Part shown: piece by piece, positions 1 through 10,162 of the stretch | Position numbering within the stretch: position 1 is the stretch's first letter | How the letters are laid out: each line of letters begins with the position of its first letter | Source: Evernia prunastri | Lineage: Eukaryota; Ascomycota; Lecanoromycetes; Lecanorales; Parmeliaceae | Direction: 5' to 3' | Assembly (NCBI GenBank): GCA_003184365.1 | Contig: NKYR01000244.1 | Location: 1-17,916, forward strand | DNA: 17,916 nucleotides | Translations under genes and position numbers: made by a program | Notes under the pieces: model-generated | What the model saw: the letters and a program-made list of their open reading frames with translations, nothing else | What the model was told of the DNA's origin: nothing | Databases searched by the model: none

Positions 1-124
1 TGTCCATACTCTACAGCGAAAAGGGATGTCCCTGTAGAAAATAAGAAGCCCACTTCACCACTAGAACCAGCGCCATTAGGATTCGAACCTAACACAAACT
101 AAATACCTCCAGACCACACCTGTA
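1..124 (+). repeat. Direct copy of the 890-1013 repeat at the contig edge
   Basis: This segment matches 890-1013 base for base as far as I can read. It holds the spacer end and the whole right arm of the inverted repeat described at 772-1007. It stops exactly at the single N at 125, so it is either a second genomic copy of the element or the same sequence placed twice when contigs were joined. It contains no gene. The T-arm-like box lies on the minus strand at 79-89. Confidence 0.9.
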
Positions 125-125
125 N
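125..125. other. Single N, probable contig join
   Basis: A lone N separates the repeat copy at 1-124 from unrelated AT-rich DNA. The sequence on its left side is found again at 890-1013, which is typical of a scaffold join made at a repeat. Distance and order across it should not be trusted. Confidence 0.75.
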
Positions 126-686
126 TTTTTGGAAAGGTCTGACTAAGAAACATTGACTATAAATACCGAAATTACTCGATTTCTCTAAGGCAGATAAACA
201 CGATTTATAATAATTACCGATTTTTAAAGCTTATTTTTCGAAGTAGAGATTTCTAATATAAAATATATTCTATCGTATAATAGAAGATAGTTATTATTCT
301 AGATTATAAAAGCCTAAAAAACATTATTAAGCTACTATTCATAAATATTTAGATCGTATATATACAATAAATAGTGTATAGATCGTAATATAACGATCTC
401 TCTATTCTAGAACTCGCCCGTAACGTACTTATACAATATTCTAAAATTCGATGAATTCGAAAGAAGAAGAATTATTTCTAAAAACCTTTCTAAACCTACG
501 TCGATTCTTTAAACAATTACACGAACTTTATTAAGATATATTATTATCTACATTTATCAATATAACTTCGATTCGAAATATTCTTAAATTTTCAAAATCT
601 AGATTCTACGTTCTATAATTTCTTCTTTTACTTATCTTTAAAGATTGATGTGAAACGTCAAATTATAAAGTTTTCGGATTTTAGGG
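126..686. other. AT-rich RIP-like decayed DNA, no gene
   Basis: The stretch is rich in TpA and TpT, has very few CpA or TpG steps, and keeps scattered CpG in contexts such as TCGA. No frame stays open for a useful length and I recognise no protein motif. It is best read as a transposon remnant or intergenic DNA mutated by RIP. No parent element could be named. Confidence 0.7.
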
Positions 687-720
687 TGTTACATTAGTAG
701 GTGTGTTGCATTAGTAGGTG
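687..720 (+). repeat. Two tandem copies of a 17-bp unit
   Basis: Two adjacent 17-mers differ at a single base: TGTTACATTAGTAGGTG (687-703) and TGTTGCATTAGTAGGTG (704-720). The A/G difference is a transition. The pair sits at the border between AT-rich decayed DNA and the normal-composition inverted repeat, so it may mark the edge of an inserted element. Confidence 0.85.
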
Positions 721-771
721 ACAACGAGCATTTGAGCCCGATACTCGTGTTGGGAGGTATATTCGTGTTAC

Positions 772-1007
772 TGTGGTCTGGAGGTATTTGGTTTGTGTTA
801 GGTTCGAATCCTAATGGCGCTGGTTCTAGTGGTGAAGTGGGCTTCTTATTTTCTGTTACTAGCCTAGATCTACCTAGCAGGAGGGGGTGTGTCCATACTC
901 TACAGCGAAAAGGGATGTCCCTGTAGAAAATAAGAAGCCCACTTCACCACTAGAACCAGCGCCATTAGGATTCGAACCTAACACAAACTAAATACCTCCA
1001 GACCACA
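772..1007. repeat. 83-bp inverted repeat with a 70-bp spacer
   Basis: The left arm at 772-854 is the reverse complement of the right arm at 925-1007 over 83 bp, with one mismatch that I can see (a G/A transition near 790). The 70-bp spacer is 855-924. The right arm plus part of the spacer is found again at 1-124. A transcript through the region would fold into a long hairpin. It may be a pair of oppositely oriented short elements or a foldback element. It lies close to the 3' end of the primase gene, which stops at 1081. Confidence 0.9.
774..811 (+). promoter_or_regulatory. tRNA-like T arm / Pol III A- and B-box candidates
   Basis: GGTTCGAATCC at 801-811 matches the Pol III B-box consensus exactly. 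Its flanks complete a 5-bp T stem (TTAGG/CCTAA) around a 7-nt loop, followed by TGGCGCT, which resembles the 3' strand of an acceptor stem. TGGTCTGGAGG at 774-784 is an A-box candidate with one departure from consensus, but it lies only 27 nt from the B box, shorter than in a tRNA gene. A TTTT run near 850 could terminate Pol III. There is no matching 5' acceptor strand, so this is not a tRNA gene. A tRNA-derived SINE or a relic is more likely. The box recurs on the minus strand at 968-978 and 79-89. Confidence 0.5.
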
Positions 1008-1080
1008 CCTGTAGCAGTCCCCTTTTCAAATGATATGAAAAACAGGGGTAGGCCGATCATTGTACACATTAGACAGAGAT

Positions 1081-2776
1081 TTAGAATTCCATCACATCCT
1101 CTTCCTCCCTCTCCCTCTTCACACCTCTCTCCTCCCTAAGTAAGCCAGCGACGTAATTTCTAAAATAATCCACATAGGGTCTTAAACTCGTCTTCTCATA
1201 ATCTTGAATTTTTTTGACGTCGGCCTCCTTCATTGCTCGCTCATCATACGCATCAATTTGACTTAAAAGCTCCGTCACAGTTGGCACTGCAAGAGGATCG
1301 AATTTATCTAGCCTCTTGGTGTCGATGGGTACGCAAACTCTTCCAGTGCCTGGGTGTATGACGAAAGGGGACTTTAGCAAATGTATCTGCTTCTTGCTAA
1401 CCTCAACATCGAGGCGCGGATACGTGCACTCCAGCACGATGTCTTGCTTCGCTTCCAGCAAGGCTCTGCCATCCAGGGTTTTGCTGGCTCCTGTCTTGGC
1501 AAGCGCATCTATGTCAGCCCATTTGCTGACGCTTGACCGGCCGGGGGCTGCGTCCCATTTCTTGCGCAAAGAATCATTCAAAACTTTATCCGGTAGTAGA
1601 TCAAGTAGACGTTCTGCATGTATGGGTTCGGCCCAGGGGTCCTGGTCTTCCAAGATATCGCGCTGGAAGTGTTCTTTTAAGATGTCCAGACTCCGTCTGC
1701 GAGAGATCAGATGGGTTTAGCTTATTGCAAGGCTCGACCGAAGGCGACTTACGCTAGATGTGGGTGGAGTGGTCGCTTCACATTGACCTTCTTGCCACTT
1801 TGTGCTCCGCCCTTAATGGCCTCTAAATACCCCGCAACCACTTTTCTTTTCTGATCGTCCATATTTCTTGCCCTTTTGTCGCTAATCCAGGCATGTGCAC
1901 CTCTTCGCCCAGAATAGACCCACAGGATATGCTGGAATCCAAAATCGTCTCTTAGCGCTGCATCCACGACCTTGATGGCCATTGTGACAAATGACCAACA
2001 TTTGTGGCAAATGTTCGCTTTGCTGCAGCACGTACGTATTTCATCATAATCCGTGAGATCTATGTCAAAGACTAATTCCTTTGCCATTGGTCGAAAGGCC
2101 GTGGATTTGCGGAGAGTCTTGCGATCCCGAGGATTTGCTGTGTAGATGGGGCCTATTTCGAACCGGGAAGGGTTGAGGCGAAGAATGTCCTTTCGGAGGC
2201 TACCAGACGTGAGCTTTGTGACGCAATGGAAACAAAATGTACTGACAGGTCTCCTGTGGCGAAGCTTTGGTACCTGAGATACGCGTCATTTTGCAAAGTG
2301 AACGCGAACTCCCGATGACCAAAATCAATCGATGGTTTCATTGAGTGGTTCAGCCATTGGAAAAGATAGCGAAAGGGAAAAAGGCGCTGGTAAAATGCTA
2401 GCATGACTTCTGGGTCTGTGTACTTCGCAGATGGAGCAAATGGTCTAGAAGTCTGAGTCAGCAATTGGCCCACTTAGAAGACACGTTCTTACAAAGGTGC
2501 CTCTGATGTACTGCTTTCGTTGCTGGTATTCGAATCTCCCAAGCCCGCGAACTCATCGTCTTCATCATCGTTGATGTCATTAAAAAGGTCCTCGAGCCTT
2601 ACATCCGTCGTCGGCGCTTCGACTGTTGCATCTAACTGCGATGCACCATTAATTGTGTCCATCCTTCCCTCCTTTCTGGTGGTGTCTAGAATTTGCTCAG
2701 GCGGGGCCGGGAGGATACTATCTTCCTCGATCAAACATTCAGGATGCACCGGGTCCGATGCCGTAGAGTGTGGCAT
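1081..2776 (-). CDS. PRI1: DNA primase small (catalytic) subunit, four exons
   Basis: This is the catalytic subunit of eukaryotic primase, which makes the RNA primers for DNA polymerase alpha in the nucleus. I join four exons: 2776-2493, 2444-2247, 2199-1753 and 1696-1081. The introns are 48, 47 and 56 nt, start GTAAGA, GTCAGT and GTAAGT, and end in AG; the first has a GCTGAC branch site. The product is 514 residues. An acidic N-terminal region (residues 62-76) precedes the conserved YQRLFPFRYLFQWLN block (113-127). Catalytic Asp206 and Asp208 lie in VFDID. Zinc-binding Cys218, Cys219, Cys225 and Cys228 follow. SGRRGAH spans 257-263. The third catalytic Asp is 406 (RLDVEVS), and Lys418 and His424 lie in LKSPFVIHPGTGR. 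All correspond to known active-site residues of human PRIM1. The protein is longer than the human one (about 420 residues), mostly at the N terminus. An in-frame upstream ATG at 2884 would add 36 residues; I prefer 2776 because the upstream start would place the MluI box inside coding sequence. The gene looks intact. Confidence 0.95.
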
Positions 2777-2789
2777 GATTGGAATTTCT

Positions 2790-2819
2790 TTAGAGTATGT
2801 AACTACCAGAGAAATGCAT
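2790..2819 (-). other. Nine-codon upstream ORF before PRI1
   Basis: An ATG at 2819 opens a nine-residue frame (MHFSGSYIL) that stops at 2790, 13 nt before the primase start codon and out of frame with it. If the mRNA begins upstream of 2819 it could lower primase translation. If transcription starts closer to the gene it is irrelevant. Nothing in the sequence settles the transcription start. Confidence 0.35.
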
Positions 2820-2821
2820 TG

Positions 2822-2836
2822 ACGCGTCGACCGCGT
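2822..2836 (-). promoter_or_regulatory. MluI cell-cycle box upstream of PRI1
   Basis: ACGCGT at 2822-2827 is a perfect MluI cell-cycle box, followed by a second CGCG core at 2832-2835 (CCGCGT). The perfect box lies 46-51 bp upstream of the primase ATG. In budding yeast, DNA replication genes including primase carry such boxes, bound by the Swi6/Mbp1 factor MBF for G1/S expression. The match and position are seen directly; regulation in this fungus is inferred. Confidence 0.6.
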
Positions 2837-3014
2837 AATCCCAAAGCGGGCAAGACTTGTTGGAAATATAGTGGCTTGGCACATATAAGGTAATTATTCC
2901 ACATCGAGCGAGATACCGGAACCAGCTGGAATTATCGAAAGAGAACGGCCCCACCGAATTGCGCCATGTTATATGTGGTGGAAGGGTGTAATCTCCTGCA
3001 TCTGATGAATACAA

Positions 3015-3540
3015 ATATGCCTATCTCCTCTCTTAGATAGATTCTTAGCTATACTCAATAGATATGTTCACTACCTTAGCGGAAGTCTATAGGTTCAAAA
3101 AACGGTATCGGAACGGTATATAGACGGTCCTTTTTTTAATACGTATTAGTGACTCACCTCCGCCTTTAGGCGATAAAGATTTTAATACGTTTTTGAAAAT
3201 AAACGGTGTTAAAGTTTAATACGTATTTCTGGAAATACCGTAGCTAAGAAGAAATCGTTCTAACACCGTAGCTATCTAAAGATAGATTACGAAGCTCGTG
3301 ACTAGTAGCCTTTCTTGATCCGATACCAGCTTCCGATCAGGGTCCTACCTTAGATAGATACCCATGCACCCATAATACCTAGCCCCCACACCCTCCTGCC
3401 CGAAAGTTGAGAGAAATCACCCCCGCGAGAAAATTGTCTAAATCGCTCATTTTTGCACTCAAATTTAGAAGAGCGTTGATTTTTCTCGACATATGATACT
3501 TTCGAGTGCTTGGCTTGACATTTTTCTAATAATTTAATAG
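3015..3540. other. Intergenic region upstream of PRI1 with short repeats
   Basis: There is no convincing gene. TTTAATACGT occurs three times (3135, 3181, 3215), the first within the palindrome TAATACGTATTA at 3137-3148. ACCGTAGCTA occurs twice (3237, 3265). A 7-bp hairpin pairs TCTAAAT at 3437-3443 with ATTTAGA at 3463-3469. A 23-residue minus-strand frame (3450 to 3379) is open but too short to support. Part of the region (about 3290-3530) has normal base composition, then it grades into AT-rich DNA. The repeats may be remains of small transposons. Confidence 0.6.
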
Positions 3541-5769
3541 TAGAATATTGATGTCGTAATTTCTTAAGTAAATTGTGAGTATCTTAGTTTTTTGAATTAA
3601 CCGTATCTTCTATAGAAACGTAATTTTATTGAAACTAGTCTTCTACCGTATCAAAGATAATATCGAATAATGTTTATAACGTAGTAAAGATAGAACGATA
3701 ACATAATATCGCTACCTGGAAACCGTCTTTTGACGATATCGCTAATCGATATCGTTTCAGTATCGTTCTTTGAACTCATAGCCTTTCGCTAAGATATATT
3801 CTTTCTTACTAGTCGATTCTTGCGAAGTTACTTTAGTCCTATCTTTATATTCGCTTAGTCATCTATCTTTTCTAACTAGCTAAGATATACATTTTTAATA
3901 GATTATAAGCTCGATTAGTCATTAATCGAGTATTAAAAGTCTTTCGCTACGTTGTCAGCTAGCCAGCAATTAACATAATCGAATTTAACTCTTCGAACTC
4001 TTTAGAAGACATTTTACAAAAAGAAGAAAGTGTAGAAAAGAGAGGATTAGACGAACTGTCGAGAATAAATTTTAATATCTTTGTAAGAAGAATAAAGAAA
4101 CTTGAAAGAATAAATTAGAAATTATAAAAGATTCGAAGATAGTTATCAAAGAAAATCGACGAAGAAAGAAGATAAATTATAAAGTAGATTGCTTAAAAGA
4201 CGTTTAAACTCGAAGAAGAAGAATCGATAAAAAGATTAATAAGATTATCGACTATAAAATTATTCGAAAGATCGTTTAAAAGAAATCGAGTATTTGCTGA
4301 AAAGAATTATCTCTTAGCGTTGTTTATTGGAAAATATAGATGAAACACTTAATTAATTATTACTAGCTACTAAGAGCATCTATATAATGTTTCTCGTCAA
4401 GACTCGAAAAATCTTTCTCGCTCGATAAACCTTTCATAGTAGTTAGAAGATATATTTTAATACTTTTATATACTCGCAAAGTAGCTCGAAAATTAAGTAA
4501 AAAACATTTTTTATCTTTTTTATTCGAATAATAAACGAATATCGAGTGACTTTAATGCTTAGTTAGTAATTTATAAATAGATTTTCTATATTCTTTATAA
4601 ACTCAAAAAACGAAATATAGAATTTAAAATTAACGATATTTAAAATTTTAATTTAATTAACGCGAAGATCGAATAATAAAGATAAAGATATAGAAAGTTC
4701 GAAAATCTAAAAATAATCAAGTCTTTTAATATAAGAATATAATATAAATTTTCGTTATAAATCTTTATCAAAAAAATTTACTTTTAATCGATAAATAATT
4801 TTTTAAGAATAAATTTTTTATTTAACTCGTTAAAGCTTTTAAGCGTAAAAATATCAAAATTTTCTTATAATTTTCTTATAACTTCAATAAATTTTTACTT
4901 TTTTGTTATTTTTTACGATTTTATTTTAAATTTCTTTACGCTATTTAAAGAATTAAGAGTTATTTAAATCGATCTTAAATATTAATAATAATTAATTTAA
5001 AAACTTTTACTCCTAAAAAATAAATTAATTTCTTTTAAGAATATATATTTTAATAAAAAAACTTTATTATATAGTAGTAAGATTAGTATATTAATAGAAT
5101 AATAAAAAATATACGTGTAATTATAGTGTTTAGATTCGATTTCGAGTTATATTGAAAAAAAAAACGAAAAACGAAATAAAACAAAAGAAAAAAGAAAGAG
5201 GAGAAAAAAACTAAAAAATTTTAACTATTCAAATTCTAATAAATTTGAAAAAAAAAAAGCAAAAAATTAGATTTTTGATTTTTTTAACCTCTCGCATCAT
5301 GAATTAAAGTTATGAGTCTATACTTATATATCTATATAGATCTTATGTCTATATCGATTCTGACAGAATTTATAATAATTATAAAACGAAAGTTACTCTT
5401 AATAGTAAAAAGTATTAAAAGATTTAACGCATTTCTTTTTACTATAAAATCTTTTAATAATTAAGAATTAAAATAAGATTATAAATTAAATAGAGACTTT
5501 TTTTTTTTTTTTTATAACTTTATAAATACGAATAATACGATTATCTGTAATTAGTATTTTATAGATATTATCGTCTTCGAAGTTAATAAGAATATTTTTA
5601 AAGAATAAAAATAATTATCAAGTTAAAAGTATTTACGCGTTTAATATATATTAGACGAAAGCGATAATTAATATAAACTTCGTAGAATACAAATTTACGT
5701 AATCGAATAAAGCTTCAATTTTAAAGATAATTAATAATAAATATAAATTCGAATTAATGTTTTTAATTT
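3541..5769. other. AT-rich RIP-decayed DNA, no recognisable gene
   Basis: Composition is dominated by A and T, with CpG kept and CpA/TpG nearly absent. A purine-rich tract runs through about 5150-5215, an A-rich tract follows at about 5244-5265, and a T run of roughly 13 bases lies near 5500. Frames at about 4015-4330 on the plus strand are partly open but match no family I know. Near 5295-5370 the sequence is briefly less AT-rich and resembles an LTR-like edge, but I found no partner copy. Origin from one or more mutated transposons is likely. Confidence 0.6.
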
Positions 5770-6860
5770 AAACCTATATTTTTATTAATAATATCGAAGA
5801 GAGTTTAATTAAGTCGTTCGACGACTTTATTTTACTCGAAATTTTTTAAAATAATAAATTTTTACGAAAGATATCGAATTCGAAGTCTTTATATTTATAA
5901 ACGTTTAATTTTAATATCGTCGCGTTAATTTCGAACGTAGAAGCCCTAAAAAATCGAAAAGATATCGCTTTTATTTTTAATAATTTCAATTTTAAAACGC
6001 TTATATTAATTATTTATAAAAACAATAAAATATTTATTATTACGAGATATAGTAAATTCATAAATATCGCTATAAATTAGTTTCAAAAATTGATTTTTAA
6101 AGCGAATATATAATTTATACGATATATTACGTCTCTTTTTAATAACGCATAACATATAAAATTCTTTATTAATAATTTTTTTAATAAGATCGATACTCTT
6201 AAATAATTTAATTAATCTTTAAATATTTTCGAATATATTATAAATTAAGAATTTAATTATTAATTTTATATTATAAGATTAGATTTCGAATTAAAAGAGA
6301 AGTTAGATTCGATTAATATAAAAATAATATTATCGATAAAATTAGATCGCTTTTTATAATTAAAAGCGAAATATAATATAACAAATTTAATACTTTACTA
6401 TTTTAATATAGATATCGATATTAACTTAGCTTTAAAAGAGATTAATAAAGATTTAAACTTTTATAAACGAAAATAAAAAAGATTATTATTTTAAAATTAG
6501 ACGATAATATCGCGCTTATCGAATTCGATTTTTATTTAAAAAAACTTTATTTAAATATCGACGCGTATAAATTATTTTTTAAATATGAAATTAAGCGATA
6601 CTTTTAAAATATAAAAAGCGTCGATAAAAATTAGATTTTTAAATCTATCATCGATCGAGATGCGATGATAAATTTTATTAATATCGATAAAAAGACGAAA
6701 GCTCTAGATATTTTTAATAAAATAATTATCGTTATTAAAATTTAAAGAGCGATATTCGATAAAGAAGCTACGATTCGAGATAGCGTATTACGAATAAACG
6801 AAATTTAATATTCAGCGATCTTTCGAGATATCGACTTCGACGATATAGATTATATAAATC
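5770..6860 (+). pseudogene. Degenerate coding remnant of unknown family
   Basis: One plus-strand frame from about 5770 reads as protein-like sequence broken mainly by TAA and TAG stops, as expected when RIP turns CAA and CAG into stops. Near the right end (about 6640-6860, possibly after a frame change) long stretches are open, for example SIIDRDAMINFINIDKKTKA and FRDIDFDDIDYINLVEIVE. The composition is biased to Asn, Ile, Lys and Phe, as in other RIP-mutated coding DNA here. I do not recognise the family and cannot say whether it is a transposon or a captured host gene. It ends where the composition turns normal near 6856. Confidence 0.4.
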
Positions 6861-7060
6861 TTGTTGAAATTGTAGAGTAGAGGACCGCCAAGCCGAGCCA
6901 AGACCAACTTGGCATCGCCCTATTTCTTTCCCTGTGTTCGAAACGTACACGCTAGCCGGAGAGGAGTTAACAGAACTATTGATTGGCCGAAGTAAAAGTC
7001 AGCTCAAATATCATCATCAATTGATGTAATCCTCAGCAAAAAATGTTGCGCTTTAAGCGG
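6856..7060. other. Undecayed island inside AT-rich DNA
   Basis: GC content rises abruptly after 6856 and falls again past about 7060. The piece contains GCCAAG and CTTGGC as a 6-bp inverted pair around 6890-6915. The frame of the preceding remnant continues briefly into it (QDQLGIALFLSLCSKRTR) and then stops. I see no tRNA fold, terminal repeats or target duplication. It may be a later insertion or a stretch not duplicated when RIP acted. Confidence 0.5.
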
Positions 7061-9549
7061 TGTTTTTGTAGGAATTCAAAAAATTGATAGAATCTTTAGA
7101 TGTTGAGTTATTGAAAAAAAATTGATGATCATAAATAAGACTCTATGATTATACTTATTATATATTGCGTATTAGATAATTAAACTGTGTTAGAAACACG
7201 TCTTGATCGACTTATTGATAGATCTTTATATATGAAATTTATTTAAAAGGTTGTATGCGATGAAATGAGATATAGAATTATAATGTAACTTTATCTCTTG
7301 TCAGTCGATGCTGTTTGTAGTGACTTGAAATAATGTTAAAGAGAAAGAAGAAGGAAGAAGTCGATAATTAGTTGAAAGATGATTTAATAAAGAGTAGATA
7401 GCTGATCGATAGAAGAAGAATAGTAAAAGAAGAAGAATTATATAGGTCTCGAAATGGCTTTAAAAGAGCTATATTCGAAGAATAATCAAATCGTATACTA
7501 ATTTCTATATATTATTCTATCTGACTGTATATACTTTGTATATTTTATATCTATCTCAGTCTAATGTCTATTTCTGCTCTATGTTATGGCGGTTGCCTAG
7601 ACATATTCAGACCTAGTCGAGGCATACCGTGTCTATTCGTGCTTAGATAATAGCTTAACGAGTAGTACTTAGATAGTAGATCTCGTAGCTAGAATAATTA
7701 ATTCTTTTATTATTCATAACTTGATTATAGCAAATAATAGCAATATCGATAAAGTTTCTTATTTAAGTATTAGTCTATCTATCGATAAGCATTAGCTTGA
7801 TAAGTCACGAATTCATTAATCTATCTATAGATAAGTATTAGTCTACGATATTAGAAGTTCTCAACTTTCTTTTAGAAAGTATCAAGATTCGTTCAAAATC
7901 TTTCGCTACGTCTATTTTAAATATTCTTCGAAAGAATCTTCTTTCTTCTTTTTAAAAACTTCTATTCTTTCGCTAAAGAACTTACTTTCTTCGCTTAAAA
8001 TTCTATTCGACAATTCTTTTTTTACTTATCGTTAATACTTTTTATTATACTCGAATTATCTATTAAATCTAAAATCTAAAAAGAATCGAAAACTTAATAG
8101 TAGTCTCTTATTTTCGGATCTCGAATTTTCTTTATCATTATCAGCAAGTTTATAGTCGTTATCTTATCTTTTCTTTTAGCTCGATACTTTATAAAATAAG
8201 TCGTCAAAATAACTTCTTCGATTCTAAATTCAATTTTAAAGAAATTATTATTCTTATTTTTTAGCTCGAAGATTTTCTTTAAAATAAGCACTTATTTATT
8301 AATCTCTTTATAAAAGAGATTCAATAATTATTAAAACAAGTCGTTACGAATAACTTTCGCTCGTCTTTGATTAGTAAGAAACTTTTCTCGATCTTATCGA
8401 CGAAAGATTTTTATATTAAAATCAGATCTAATTTAATAGAATCTTCTTTTTAATCTTTAGATTAAATTATTAATAAGTCGATACTTCGTACTTCTCTTCG
8501 AGTCTTCGAGTAAGATATTCAATTACTTTAAAGACTTTAAGATCTATCGTCGATCGATATTACGTCTAGCATCTCATCAACGCTTATCTTATCGACGCTT
8601 ATCTTATCAACGTTAATAACGTAATCAAATAGCTCGAGTTTTAAAATTACTATTGAAGTAACTTCGATTAAAGAACGACGAAGAACTTAAAAATTATCTA
8701 CGTCTAAGTTACTATTATTATTTATTAATATAATCGATGACTTCTCGAAAGTTTAACGTAATAAGATAATCGGTATTATAATATATATTATTACAATTAT
8801 TAATTAAAATACATTTTAGTTAGATTTTCGAATAACTATTCTCGTCGAAGTACGACTTTCGTAGTTTCGATTAAAAGACGTAAAATACTTCGATTTTAAT
8901 TTTTAAGATTCAATAATAGAAGTTAAAAAAAATTGTAATGTCTATTATAATAATTATAGCTTTATTAACTATCTTCGCGTTAAGATTACTTTTATAAACG
9001 TAACTATCTTACGTTAAAATCTTAATTTCTACTTATTTAATATAATCGAGTATTAATATATTAACGGGCTTATTTATATTAATTAAATAAATCTTCGTAA
9101 CGATCTCGACGAAGTTAAAGAATAATACGATAATTTGAAATTACGCTTTCGGAATTTTCTCGAAAAATTACTTTCGACATTGAAAGTTATTCGATATATT
9201 TTAAAGAATATTAGATCACGTCGAAATTTGATAGAGTATATTTTTAGTATCGTTTTGAATATCAAAAACGTCGATTTTATTATTATCGATATAGTTTAAG
9301 TACTTCTTGTTTATGAATATATAAATAACAAGTATAGATCTATAAATTCAATTTATGGCGCTGTATCGAAATGCAGTCAGCGCTATGAAATTAGACTCTG
9401 ATTGCGAACTATACGATAATCGTCTAGAATATCTACTATATAACTTTTGTCTATTTATCTATATATCTACTATACGATATTTGTCTTTTATGTAATATTT
9501 GTCTTCTTTTATTATTATAAACTCGCTATCGATAGAAAAACTTACTTAA
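7061..9549. other. AT-rich decayed DNA, no identified gene
   Basis: The region is largely RIP-like. Near 7560-7640 there is a less decayed patch. A 28-bp direct repeat lies at 7768-7795 and 7814-7841, differing by four substitutions, three of them transitions. On the plus strand about 9083-9296 a frame is nearly open (starting INLRNDLDEVKE, one stop) and looks like degenerate coding sequence of unknown type. From about 9340 to 9500 composition relaxes and a 6-bp stem (GCGCTG/CAGCGC) is visible; this could be what remains of the 5' edge of the retroelement to the right. Confidence 0.45.
7768..7841 (+). repeat. Two diverged 28-bp direct repeats
   Basis: Copies at 7768-7795 and 7814-7841 share the core CTATCTAT-GATAAG-ATTAG. 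Three of the four differences are C/T or G/A, as expected from RIP, and one is a transversion. They are separated by 18 bp. Function unknown. Confidence 0.6.
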
Positions 9550-10162
9550 TTATCTTATTTTTAATATATCTCGTCGATTAATTCGATTATTAATAAAGCT
9601 GATTTGAAAGACGAGCGACGAGAGATAAAAGAGCGACGATAAGATAAATAAATTCTTATTGCTATCTTGCGAAGAGATAAAAGATAAATTCAATAAATAT
9701 AAGTCTATTCGAGACTTCTTTAGAGACGATCTATCGCGTTATTTAGAAATAATATTACGTATTCGTTTATCGCGATTATTAGTAGATTTTTTTTTAAACG
9801 CGTCGAAGACGTAAAAGAAAGTAATAAAAAAGAAATTATATCTAATACGTTAAATAATAGTTCGACGAGAAGTTTCGAAGACGAATATCTTTATAGCGAG
9901 ATAACAAAAGAATATAGTGAAATAATTATTCGCGTGTAGAATAAATAAAATATATTTATTAAAAGATTGAGTAAGCGATTATCTAAGTAGTAGTTATTTC
10001 AATAAAACATTACGCAATAAAAAGTAGATCAAATTCAATAATTCTTAAAGCGCTAAAAAGCGCGAACTAAGCTATATAATCTACGAAAATTTGAAGATAT
10101 TATATATTAAAGATATAGAGTTATTACAGTTACAAGTAGAATATAGTCAAATTTTGATATTT

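Noticed and set aside
790..830. A complete tRNA gene
   Set aside because: Only the T arm and a 3' acceptor-like strand are present. The matching 5' acceptor strand, D arm and anticodon arm are missing at the required distance.
732..926. 64-codon plus-strand frame starting MSPILVLGG
   Set aside because: It lies across the inverted repeat and its spacer, has no known motif, and its start needs a non-ATG codon. It is a chance frame.
1316..1720. 134-codon frame antisense to PRI1, and other frames opposite its exons
   Set aside because: They mirror the conserved primase exons, have no homology or splice support, and cross an intron.
2153..2473. Reading frames running through PRI1 introns (GDLSVHFVSIASQSS...; MGQLLTQTSR...)
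   Set aside because: The conserved primase sequence continues only when the 47- and 48-nt introns are removed, so these extensions are intron translations.
3379..3450. 23-residue minus-strand frame MSDLDNFLAGV...
   Set aside because: Short, without context or homology I can recall; mentioned only in the intergenic description.
6768..6950. Minus-strand 60-codon frame across the composition border
   Set aside because: It straddles the boundary between decayed and normal DNA and opposes the more protein-like plus-strand frame.
7768..7841. CRISPR-like repeat pair
   Set aside because: Only two imperfect copies in eukaryotic AT-rich DNA; no array and no cas genes.
8094..8291. Minus-strand 65-codon frame rich in Lys and Ile
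   Set aside because: AT-rich decayed DNA gives such frames by chance; no motif and no support from neighbours.
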